Below are positions 1-7,398 of a DNA stretch of 52,721 nucleotides, piece by piece. Position 1 is the stretch's first letter, and every line of letters begins with the position of its first letter. The stretch lies in assembly GCA_938036315.1 (NCBI GenBank), contig CALHPK010000003.1:1-52721 (forward strand), in the 5' to 3' direction. This DNA is from an uncultured bacterium (GTDB taxonomy: Bacteria > Calescibacteriota > Calescibacteriia > Calescibacteriales > Calescibacteriaceae). A model generated the notes under the pieces. It worked only from the letters and a program-made list of their open reading frames with translations. It did no database searches and was not told the DNA's origin. The translations under genes and the position numbers were made by a program.

Positions 1-89
1 AGTGGATAGAAAAATTAGAAAATAGGGAATACATTGAATATCTTGCAGAGAAATTGTGGGAACTGAAAAGCGAGAGCTCAACAAAATAA
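1..89 (+). CDS. C-terminal end of an unidentified protein (partial)
   Basis: An open frame enters the window at base 3 and ends at the TAA at 87-89, giving 28 residues. They are charged and helical (they begin WIEKLENREYIEYLAEKL) and end in Ser/Thr/Lys, as an ordinary soluble C-terminus would. Nothing identifies the family. The gene lies on the same strand as the MEMO-type gene that starts 144 bases later. The gap between them is AT-rich and long enough for a separate promoter, so a shared operon is not shown. Confidence 0.5.
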   Translation, partial: WIEKLENREYIEYLAEKLWELKSESSTK

Positions 90-233
90 CGAAAAATTCT
101 GAAAGCTCCGAATGTTATCTACTCTGCACTAACACGTAAAAAAGAGTTTTTTATCATATTTGATCCATAAAAACCTAAGATAAGATAACATAAATTTTGT
201 TGTCCCATATTAATCTGAATAAATTTTCTGTTT

Positions 234-1442
234 ATGGAGATAATAGACCTTACTCCTAAACCGAAGTTGAGGCAGAATATTGAAGTTATGCCTTTGGGCA
301 ATGGTAAATTTGCACTTCGAGATATCGTCGGATTTACCGAAGAAACTCTAGTTCTCAATGAAGTCTCCGTACTTATATTATCTTTGCTCGATGGCAGAAG
401 GACTCCTACAGAGATAAGAAAGATTATGCAATCATCTTTAGGATTTGACATACCAGAAGATGAACTTAATAACTTCATAAATCTGTTAGATGAGAAGGGA
501 TTTTTAGATTCTTTGCGCTTTAGATCTCTGAAAACTGAGAAGATAAAAGAATTTAGTCTGCAGGTTGTCAGAAAACCCAATTTCGCTGGAAGATCTTATC
601 CTGAAGGTGGCAAAGAAGCCGAGGAATTTTTTGAAGCGATTTTATCTTCTTTTTCGTACAAAGGGAAAGCCAAAAAGCTCTTAGCAATTTTATCCCCTCA
701 TATAGAGATCGTGAACGGAGTAAGGATATATGGTGCAGTTTGGTCATTTGTTAGAGATTTAGCCCCAAAACCCGATATATTCTTTGTGTTTGGGACCTCT
801 CACCCTTACTCCACCTGCCATTTCATCCCTACCGAAAAAGATTTTGAGACTCCGTTCGGAATTCTGAAAAATGCAAAGGAAATATCCTCTGAGATAAGGA
901 AGATCATCGGTGATGGAGCCGAAGACGAAATCATTCATAAAAGTGAACATTCAATAGAGTTTCAGTCAATATTCATCAAATATCTCTTTCCTAATGCCAA
1001 AATAGTTCCAATTTTATGCCCATCCTCCTGGATGGATTCAGAGGAGGGAAAGAAAAGATTTCTTGATACTCTACATTTGATCAAAGAAAGAATTATCAAG
1101 AATCTGAAGGGAACAAACTATATTCTTGTATCAGCTGGAGATTTAGCACATATAGGGACACGGTTTGGAGATCCTCCGGTTACTCAGTACGATGTGTCAT
1201 TGGTTAGGCTGAAGGATATAATCTCTCTTGTGAAGTTTGCAGAAAATAAAGCCGAAGAATTTTTAGAAAGTATAAATTTCGATAGAAATGCCAGGAAAGT
1301 TTGCGGAGTCTCTCCTACTTATGTTCTTCTAAAACTTATAGATGATCAGCAGACTAAAGGAGAGGTTCTCGGATGGGACATATGGGTCGATGAAACACTA
1401 TCGGCAGTAAGTTTTGGAGCAGCCTATATAGAAAAGACTTAA
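234..1442 (+). CDS. amrB: AmmeMemoRadiSam system protein B (MEMO family) with N-terminal PqqD-like domain
   Basis: The product has 402 residues. Residues ~1-105 form a small helical/winged-helix module like the PqqD fold found in front of some bacterial MEMO proteins. Residues ~115-402 are the MEMO domain, recognised by AILSPHIEIVNG, GTSHPYS, EHSIEFQ, a C-terminal SAGDLAHIG and the final FGAAY strand. The family is related to class III extradiol dioxygenases, and several of the histidines that line the pocket are visible. Bacterial MEMO often sits beside an AMMECR1 protein and a radical SAM enzyme; neither is in this window. The reaction is not settled in bacteria, so the assignment is to family only. 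There is no clear ribosome site; a TAAATT lies 8 bases before the ATG, which would fit a leaderless transcript. Confidence 0.87.
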   Translation: MEIIDLTPKPKLRQNIEVMPLGNGKFALRDIVGFTEETLVLNEVSVLILSLLDGRRTPTEIRKIMQSSLGFDIPEDELNNFINLLDEKGFLDSLRFRSLKTEKIKEFSLQVVRKPNFAGRSYPEGGKEAEEFFEAILSSFSYKGKAKKLLAILSPHIEIVNGVRIYGAVWSFVRDLAPKPDIFFVFGTSHPYSTCHFIPTEKDFETPFGILKNAKEISSEIRKIIGDGAEDEIIHKSEHSIEFQSIFIKYLFPNAKIVPILCPSSWMDSEEGKKRFLDTLHLIKERIIKNLKGTNYILVSAGDLAHIGTRFGDPPVTQYDVSLVRLKDIISLVKFAENKAEEFLESINFDRNARKVCGVSPTYVLLKLIDDQQTKGEVLGWDIWVDETLSAVSFGAAYIEKT

Positions 1443-1501
1443 TCCGAATAAATAAAAAATTAAAATTTAATACAGATGAAGAATCAATAAAACTATACCT
1501 T

Positions 1502-1777
1502 ATGAGTATTTCTGATAAAGAATTCAATGATATAATAGAGTCACTCTCTCGGCTTTATAGAAAAAGTTTCGCTGAAACTTTAAGGGATCTGTGCAACGAG
1601 GCTGAAATAGAGTTCAAATTAATTCTCACCGCTGAAGATAAGAAGAAAATCATAAGAAAGATTCTTGAAAAGCCAGAAGCACAGAAGATTATCCCCCCTG
1701 ATAAAGCCGGTAAAATAAGGGATTGGTTAGAGACAAAAAAAGGAAAAGGAAGAAGAAAATCGAATGTAGATTCTTGA
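1502..1777 (+). CDS. small charged helical protein, unknown
   Basis: The frame encodes 91 residues, strongly charged and predicted mostly helical, ending in a Lys/Arg-rich stretch (KKGKGRRK) that could bind nucleic acid or acidic partners. There is no signal peptide, membrane helix or cysteine pattern. It lies between the MEMO gene (59-base gap) and the MATE gene (10-base gap) on the same strand, which supports a real gene cotranscribed with its neighbours. I do not recognise the family. The residue composition resembles the flanking genes, and the competing minus-strand frames have no support. Confidence 0.55.
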   Translation: MSISDKEFNDIIESLSRLYRKSFAETLRDLCNEAEIEFKLILTAEDKKKIIRKILEKPEAQKIIPPDKAGKIRDWLETKKGKGRRKSNVDS

Positions 1778-1787
1778 TCTGAATTGA

Positions 1788-3173
1788 ATGGTAAGCTGGA
1801 GAAAGAATGTACTCGACAGAGTATACTCAGCATTTAAAAATAAAGATGTCATTTGGATTCTCAAGCTTGCAGCAATATCTACTATTTCTCTTTCTGTTTC
1901 GAACATCCACAATTTCTTCGGGACAATTATGGTCGGACACACCGGTGAGATGTCCACAGAGCAAATTTCAGCAACGGGAATTGCTCTACTGATTGTCCTT
2001 CTTTTTTCATCGCCTATGAATGCCTTCAGTTCCGCCACTCAATCTATAATGTCCAAACTGTGGGGTAGTGGAAAAAGAAGGACCGCCTTATTTTCCCTCA
2101 AGTCAGCAATCGGGATAAGTTTCCTGATTAGTTTGACGGCCACAATCTTGATATTGATTGTAGGTGAAAATTTTATCAAAATTATGGCACCTGATCAGAG
2201 CGTGGCCAATTACAGCAAAAGATTTCTTACCATAAGGATAATCGGACTACCATTCACCTCTGTGACTTTTGTTATGAGGGCTTTCTTTGACGCGATTGGA
2301 GAACCTAAAAACCATCTGAAATTCAATCTATATTCTACCGTTCTCTGCATCATTTTGTCATATTTTTTAGTCTTTGGAGTTTTCTTTCCTCGGATGGAGC
2401 TATATGGTTTCGCATTAGCATCATCTCTTTCTTCAATTTTTGCTGCAGTATACGGAGGGCTACTACTTAAGAAATACTTACAGGAAAACTTTACTATTGA
2501 CGAGATAGGAAGACCGGAATATATGGAAAAGATCGCTGACTTTTCCTTGAAAAATTTCAAGGTGGCTTTTCCAGCATTTATAGCTTCTTTTGTCGTAGCT
2601 TTGAGCTTTATTGTCTTTCTGTGGGCATCTGGGGTAGCAGGAGTTGAACATCAGGCAGTAACATTCGCACTTATAAATATCTTGGGAGTTGTAATACTCC
2701 CAGCATCAGCTATTGCCTTCTCGCTCGCTGGCGAGATAGGAAGACTACTGGGAAAAAGAGAAATCAAAAGAGCTAAATTAGCCTTCCACGATACACTCTT
2801 AGTAATGGGAACTGTTACACTAGCTATATCAATACTTTTCCTCATATTTCCAGAAAAGATAATTGATATATTCTCAGATAGAGATAGATTAATTAATATT
2901 GGGAAGGATACTATTTTGTTTTTTTCTCCCTCAATACCCTTGGTCTTTTTAGGAATGCTTATTTCAACTACTCTCGTTTCCCTTGGAGATACAAAGTTCA
3001 TAGTTACTGTTGAATCAATCCTACATTTCTGCTTCTTCCTCCCGTCAGTTTTAATCTTGGGCTTTTACTACAAAGCAGACTCAAAATATCTATGGCTGAT
3101 GATATCAATATATTTTTCTATGTTCTTTGCTGTATTATTTCTAAGGATAAAGTCTGGCAGATGGATAAGATAA
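1788..3173 (+). CDS. MATE family multidrug/organic cation efflux transporter
   Basis: The product has 461 residues with about twelve hydrophobic segments in two similar halves, the MATE architecture. Family-typical features are the early IMVGHTGE segment after helix 1, a SxxTQ/SIMSKLWGSG stretch at the end of helix 2, and RAFFDAIGEPK after helix 4, close to the usual RGxGDT/RxxGxP region. MATE proteins export cationic drugs, metabolites or lipid-linked molecules using H+ or Na+ gradients; the substrate cannot be told here. The gene follows the 91-residue frame by 10 bases and ends 26 bases from the convergent pdxH. The start at the first ATG leaves a short basic cytoplasmic N-terminus. Confidence 0.88.
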   Translation: MVSWRKNVLDRVYSAFKNKDVIWILKLAAISTISLSVSNIHNFFGTIMVGHTGEMSTEQISATGIALLIVLLFSSPMNAFSSATQSIMSKLWGSGKRRTALFSLKSAIGISFLISLTATILILIVGENFIKIMAPDQSVANYSKRFLTIRIIGLPFTSVTFVMRAFFDAIGEPKNHLKFNLYSTVLCIILSYFLVFGVFFPRMELYGFALASSLSSIFAAVYGGLLLKKYLQENFTIDEIGRPEYMEKIADFSLKNFKVAFPAFIASFVVALSFIVFLWASGVAGVEHQAVTFALINILGVVILPASAIAFSLAGEIGRLLGKREIKRAKLAFHDTLLVMGTVTLAISILFLIFPEKIIDIFSDRDRLINIGKDTILFFSPSIPLVFLGMLISTTLVSLGDTKFIVTVESILHFCFFLPSVLILGFYYKADSKYLWLMISIYFSMFFAVLFLRIKSGRWIR

Positions 3174-3199
3174 TTGGAACCCCTGACCAGAACATATCA

Positions 3200-3808
3200 T
3201 TACGGACACAAGTATATTTTTCTCCACAACGATTCATCCTGCCTCTCAAAAAGAACTCTTTTGTGCAATCTTACTTGAGTATATACTAAAAATTCGAATT
3301 CTTGGGGTAATATTCTATATCCTCCCCAATGAGGAGGGCGAGGGACATCTTTGTTTTCAAACTGCTTTCTGAACATTTCAAACCTTCTGAGGAGCTCTGC
3401 ATAGGATTCGATAGGGGCACTTTGCTCCGATGCCCAAGCGGCAATCTGAGCCTCGCGCGGCCTCGAATGAAAATAAACTTCGGATTCCTCAGGGGAAATT
3501 TTATACACGCTACCCCTGATCTTGACTTGTTTTTTTATCGAATTCCACCAGAACGCAACAGCTACGAAAGATATACGCTCTATCTCCCTACCTTTGACTG
3601 ATTTATAATTTGTGTAGAAGGTTAATCCATTGCGATCAAAATCCTTAAGAAGTACAAATCTTATATTAGGATTCCCATCCACCCCAACTGTAGATAAAGC
3701 CATTGCAGATGGAATCTCTTCCGTCTTCTGAGCTTCAGAATACCACACCCGAAATACATCAAACGGATCCTGAGAAAGATCCAAAAACTCCTCAAGATGA
3801 TCCTTCAT
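3200..3808 (-). CDS. pdxH: pyridoxamine 5'-phosphate oxidase
   Basis: The product has 202 residues, slightly shorter than the ~218 of enteric PdxH, with full-length FMN-binding split-barrel features. These include PSAMALSTVG with NIRFVLLKDFD, TFYTNYKSVKG, the Q-V-K-I-R-G strand, SRPREAQIAAWAS followed by EQS, and the C-terminal RLHKRVLFER and WRKIYLCP blocks. The enzyme oxidises pyridoxine/pyridoxamine 5'-phosphate to pyridoxal 5'-phosphate with FMN and O2, so the organism probably meets oxygen at least at times. The usual WQG before RLHxR is replaced by FLVYTQV, a modest departure in the dimer/substrate region. The gene is convergent with the MATE gene and divergent from fpr. Confidence 0.93.
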   Translation of the reverse strand: MKDHLEEFLDLSQDPFDVFRVWYSEAQKTEEIPSAMALSTVGVDGNPNIRFVLLKDFDRNGLTFYTNYKSVKGREIERISFVAVAFWWNSIKKQVKIRGSVYKISPEESEVYFHSRPREAQIAAWASEQSAPIESYAELLRRFEMFRKQFENKDVPRPPHWGGYRILPQEFEFLVYTQVRLHKRVLFERQDESLWRKIYLCP

Positions 3809-3895
3809 AGCCTATAAAAATTTCTAATAGATCATCAAATTTATAAAAAACTGAAAAAAAAGAAGTTTAAGTGTACTTTCGAAAATTTGGAAACT

Positions 3896-3902
3896 GAGGA
3901 GG
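3896..3902 (+). promoter_or_regulatory. strong ribosome binding site of the ferredoxin-NADP reductase gene
   Basis: The GAGGAGG heptamer lies 10 bases before the ATG at 3913. It is one of the few strong Shine-Dalgarno sequences in the window and fixes this start. Confidence 0.7.
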
Positions 3903-3912
3903 AAATAAAACT

Positions 3913-4659
3913 ATGAGTGAATTCCTTCAAGGAGAGCTTATAGAAAGAATTGATTTTTCGGAAGATCTTGGAATGTTCAAATTCAGAATCGTTGGGGCTC
4001 AAATACCTAAGTTCATCCCGGGACAGTATGCTACTCTCGGGCTCGAAGGAGAAGATGGCAAAATCATATGGAGACCATACTCCATAGTTTCTTCGCCCTA
4101 CGAACCTTTCTTGGAATTTTATATCGAGCTTGTCCCACATGGTAAGCTTACGCCAAGAATATGGAAATTGAAAGTTGGTGATAAAATCTGGATAAGACCA
4201 CGTATTGTTGGTAAATTCAATCTCGACACAAGAGCTAAAAAGCATCTTATGGTTGCAACAGTTACTGGCGCAGCACCATACATAAGTGCGGCGAGAACCC
4301 AAAGATATGACCTCGAAAACGGAAAAATTTCTGAACCCCACAAGTTCCTCATAATCCACGGAGCATCAAGATCTTGGGAATTGGGAATCTACAGAACCGA
4401 ATTAGAAGAACTATCAAAAAAAGTAGATTGGCTGGTATATATTCCTACAGTATCTCGTCCATGGGAAGATACTAAATGGGAAGGTGAAGTAGGTAGAGCC
4501 GAAGATATAGTAAGAAAATACGCAGATCAGTATGGTTTCACAGCTGATGAAACTATAGGTTATGTTTGCGGTAACCCTGATATGATAAACAATGTCAAGG
4601 GAGTTCTGAAAAGAGCAAGGTTCCCAGATGATAGAATAAAAGAAGAAAAGTATTACTGA
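3913..4659 (+). CDS. fpr: ferredoxin/flavodoxin-NADP(+) reductase, bacterial type
   Basis: The product has 248 residues, the usual length for bacterial FprA-type reductases. The FAD domain (residues ~1-100) carries the RPYSIVSSPYE flavin motif and the LVPHGKLTPRIWKLKVGD segment. The NADP domain carries the VTGAAPYIS nucleotide loop, the HGAS strand and the GYVCGNPDMI motif that closes the nicotinamide pocket. The C-terminus ends in aromatic residues (EEKYY), as in the bacterial subclass that stacks an aromatic residue on FAD. The protein is cytosolic and moves electrons between NADPH and ferredoxin or flavodoxin. It stands alone, divergent from pdxH, with its own strong ribosome site. Confidence 0.9.
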   Translation: MSEFLQGELIERIDFSEDLGMFKFRIVGAQIPKFIPGQYATLGLEGEDGKIIWRPYSIVSSPYEPFLEFYIELVPHGKLTPRIWKLKVGDKIWIRPRIVGKFNLDTRAKKHLMVATVTGAAPYISAARTQRYDLENGKISEPHKFLIIHGASRSWELGIYRTELEELSKKVDWLVYIPTVSRPWEDTKWEGEVGRAEDIVRKYADQYGFTADETIGYVCGNPDMINNVKGVLKRARFPDDRIKEEKYY

Positions 4660-4671
4660 AATCTTCTTTGG

Positions 4672-4721
4672 ATTACCAGATAAGATAAAAAATCAAATTA
4701 CCCGATAAGATAAAAAATCAA
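4672..4721. repeat. 25-bp tandem duplication spanning the uppP stop codon
   Basis: The two units, 4672-4696 and 4697-4721, differ at one base (CCAGATAAG versus CCCGATAAG). The second unit holds the last seven codons and the stop of uppP (read on the minus strand as LIFYLIG-stop); the first is an untranslated copy of the same segment, including a second stop codon. Confidence 0.9.
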
Positions 4722-5486
4722 AGAAACAAATGACATAAGTAATTTGTATAGTCCGAAGATCCAGAACTTCCTTTTTTGAACAACTATTTTTCTCAGTATA
4801 AAAAGAGCAATTAATCCAGAAACAAATGCTGATGCCACCCCGACTATAATACTTGAGATCCCTATATCTTCGAAGAATCGATTTCCTTCGAACAGCATCT
4901 TCAAAAATTCATATCCAGCAGCCGATATTATAGTTGGTAATGAAAGAATGAATGAGAAATTGAAGGCTTCTTGAGGGGTCAATCCCAAGATCAAAGATGC
5001 CGAGATCGTTGAGCCAGAGCGAGATATTCCAGGAACAGCTGCAACCCCTTGAGCAACACCAATTAAGACAAATACCAGAAATTTCCTCAAATTGATTTTG
5101 AAAGAGAACGAACTCAGCAGAATTATTATACTTCCGACAAAAAAAGATATAGACAGAATCACTAAACTCTCCTCCGCTTTTCTTGCGAAGTTCTCCAAGA
5201 CAAGAGCAATCGGCACAGTCGCTAAAAAAGCTATTGCCAACTTATAAATTTCATCTTTGCTTCTCAATCTGGCTAAAATTTCCCTGAACATAAATGCAAT
5301 CACTGCTAATATAGTACCTATATGCAAAGCTATATCAAACGCCAATGGATTTTCAACCTTAATTCCCATTGCGATTTTAAAGAAAGCAAGATGACCTGAA
5401 CTCGAAACAGGCAAAAATTCTGTCAATCCCTGCACTACTCCCAAAATAAAGGCTTCTATGATTGTCATCCTAATACCCCCCGCCAT
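4698..5486 (-). CDS. uppP: undecaprenyl-diphosphate phosphatase
   Basis: The product has 262 residues and about eight membrane helices. Both family signatures are present: the first block E-F-L-P-V-S-S-S-G-H with the upstream GVVQGLTEFLP, and the second block GVAAVPGISRSGSTI. The enzyme dephosphorylates undecaprenyl diphosphate at the membrane, recycling the lipid carrier used for peptidoglycan and O-antigen-type polymers; the window also holds a WecA-type transferase and PBP2 that depend on this carrier. The first ATG is preceded at 6 bases by a perfect TATAAT and no ribosome site, while the internal Met7 has a G-rich stretch upstream. Either could be the true start; six residues are affected. 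Confidence 0.94.
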   Translation of the reverse strand: MAGGIRMTIIEAFILGVVQGLTEFLPVSSSGHLAFFKIAMGIKVENPLAFDIALHIGTILAVIAFMFREILARLRSKDEIYKLAIAFLATVPIALVLENFARKAEESLVILSISFFVGSIIILLSSFSFKINLRKFLVFVLIGVAQGVAAVPGISRSGSTISASLILGLTPQEAFNFSFILSLPTIISAAGYEFLKMLFEGNRFFEDIGISSIIVGVASAFVSGLIALFILRKIVVQKRKFWIFGLYKLLMSFVSLIFYLIG

Positions 5487-5492
5487 AATTTA

Positions 5493-5498
5493 ATTATA
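5493..5498 (-). promoter_or_regulatory. candidate -10 element for uppP, leaderless arrangement
   Basis: On the minus strand a perfect TATAAT stands six bases before the ATG at 5486. Transcription would begin at or next to the start codon, giving a leaderless mRNA. A convincing -35 element is not visible. Confidence 0.4.
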
Positions 5499-5520
5499 TA
5501 ATCTCCCCCTAAATTACAAA

Positions 5521-7317
5521 TTACCTGATAGAAATCCCAAAATCCTGAAATATCTCAAAAACCGGCTTTATCCTTACCTTAGTGTTACCCATTGTAAACT
5601 CTCCTCCGTTATGAAAATAAATCCTCTTTGATATAAATCTGATCTCATTAAGAAATGATTTTAGCTCGTCTTGCATATTAGCTAAAGCCAGGGCCATTGC
5701 AATCTCTCCCCATTTAGTAAAGTCAAAAATATTAAGCTCATACCCTTTGAGGTAAAATTTAGCTGAATCCTTATACTCATTCTTCTTAAATTTTATCCTA
5801 CCCAAAAGGAAATATATATCAGATATCTCGGGAAAGTTCTTCAGTGCCTCCATAGCCAAATCCTCCGCCTGCTTCAAATCTCCATTCTCCAAAGAAAAAT
5901 TGGAAAGAAGTACAAAAATTCTTGAGATCAAAGCTTTGGAAATCTCCAAACGTATCCTTTCAATATCGCTTATATGCTCAATCCACACATAATCAATGTA
6001 GCTCTTTATATAATCATAATGAGAAAAAATAATTGGGCAGAAAAAATTTGGGAAACCATCTATCTCGCGAGGTAATGGAGATTTAAGAAATTGTTGAGAT
6101 GCAGTCAAAAAGCCTTTATTATCTCCAGCACTATAGAGAAGATAAGCCAAATTATACCAATATATAGAGAACTTCGGATTCAAAGCTAATGCAGAATTCA
6201 TATACTTTATAGCATTCTGCACATATTTCCTCCTCAATTCTACATTCTCCGCCTTAAAAGCTGAAGAAAAAAATAAAAATGATAAATCATTGAATACTGA
6301 GGATTTCAAGATTTTATCCTCACTTACACTTATAGCTATCTCTACCCCAAGATTTTCAATATAGTTTATATTACCTTCTGTAAATTCCTGAGGGCAATTA
6401 AAAAAAAGATTTATCAATGAGCGAAGAGAAGAGACTCTCAAATGTGGATCTTCTCTATCTATCCTCTCCGCCTTTGCATAACTTAGAGTATCTAAGATCT
6501 TATTCCATAATTTCACTCCTTGTACTGCTTCAATCCTTTCAAACCCAGCTGAAGCTACAGTCTCCCTCGCAACATCATCCTCTATATATCTTATAAGTAG
6601 TTCTTCAACATTTTCAGACCTATAAGGTATCGCTTCTGACCACTTGCGGATGTATTTCCACGTCTCTACATTCTCATCTTCCAGAAATAAAAGTGAGCGG
6701 GAATTCAGAGCTTCAAAAGTCCGCATGTTCATCTCTTTGCGTACAGAAAAGTTGAAAACAATTTTTGAAGATGCCAAGACTAACGGATACAAATTTTCAT
6801 CGTAAAGCCCACCTCCAATTACAATCTTGTATCTTTCAGGAAGGAGCAGTATCTTCCTCAAAATATGGTTTCTTCTGGTATGAATCCCCGGATTCAAGTT
6901 CCCCAGAAAGACAACATCTATCTTCTTCTCAAGCTGAGATACCTCACGAAATCTCTTACAGTCGGCTATAATTCCGAAAAGTGGAAGCTCAACAAACTTT
7001 GATGATATCCTCCTTAATCCCAGATATCCAACAGAATCAACAAAGATTACAGAAAATTTCCTAATCTGCTGTAAATATATGTAAGAATTCAGATTCCAAT
7101 CGGTTAATATAACAGGATATGTTCTCGAAAGTAGCGGACAGAAAGAATATTCAGGAGAAATTACAATAAAATCATCCAAATTCTCAAGATAATCTTCAAG
7201 CCCCACAATAGATAGTTTCTTGGGTTCGGATTTTCTGTAATCCTTGTCATCTATATCAAACTCAGTCTCTCCTATTCCAACTTTAGTTGTACCTATAACT
7301 GTAACTTTTCTTCCCAT
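5521..7317 (-). CDS. CgeB-like glycosyltransferase with C-terminal TPR-like helical region
   Basis: The product has 598 residues. Residues ~100-275 look like the GT-B C-terminal lobe of CgeB/glycosyltransferase group 1 proteins: KIDVVFLGNLNPGIHTRRNHIL, then VIGGGLYDENLYPLVLASSKIVFNFS and the MRTFEALNSRSLLF sugar-nucleotide-binding region. From ~300 the protein is helical with tetratricopeptide-like repeats, for example around AIKYMNSALALNPKFSIYWYNLAYLLY and ALKNFPEISDIYFLLGRI. There is no signal peptide, so it acts in the cytosol, probably transferring a sugar to a polysaccharide precursor or a protein; the acceptor is unknown. A 7-bp tandem repeat (AAATTAC, 5511-5524) runs over the stop codon. 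A TATAAT is 11 bases before the start. Confidence 0.72.
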   Translation of the reverse strand: MGRKVTVIGTTKVGIGETEFDIDDKDYRKSEPKKLSIVGLEDYLENLDDFIVISPEYSFCPLLSRTYPVILTDWNLNSYIYLQQIRKFSVIFVDSVGYLGLRRISSKFVELPLFGIIADCKRFREVSQLEKKIDVVFLGNLNPGIHTRRNHILRKILLLPERYKIVIGGGLYDENLYPLVLASSKIVFNFSVRKEMNMRTFEALNSRSLLFLEDENVETWKYIRKWSEAIPYRSENVEELLIRYIEDDVARETVASAGFERIEAVQGVKLWNKILDTLSYAKAERIDREDPHLRVSSLRSLINLFFNCPQEFTEGNINYIENLGVEIAISVSEDKILKSSVFNDLSFLFFSSAFKAENVELRRKYVQNAIKYMNSALALNPKFSIYWYNLAYLLYSAGDNKGFLTASQQFLKSPLPREIDGFPNFFCPIIFSHYDYIKSYIDYVWIEHISDIERIRLEISKALISRIFVLLSNFSLENGDLKQAEDLAMEALKNFPEISDIYFLLGRIKFKKNEYKDSAKFYLKGYELNIFDFTKWGEIAMALALANMQDELKSFLNEIRFISKRIYFHNGGEFTMGNTKVRIKPVFEIFQDFGISIR

Positions 7318-7360
7318 ACTAAATTCTTATTATATTGATTTGGTTCAAATTTTTTTAGGC

Positions 7361-7398
7361 AAGTTCTCCGCTACCTTACAAGTTCTCCGCTATCTTCT
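7361..7398. repeat. 19-bp imperfect tandem duplication over the acyl-CoA dehydrogenase stop
   Basis: The units 7361-7379 and 7380-7398 agree at 16 of 19 positions (shared core AAGTTCTCCGCTA). The stop codon of the minus-strand gene (7371-7373) falls in the first unit; the second encodes its last residues. Confidence 0.8.

Noticed and set aside
3841-4359. 172-codon minus-strand frame opposite fpr
   Set aside because: It is antisense to a gene with clear reductase motifs and a strong ribosome site.
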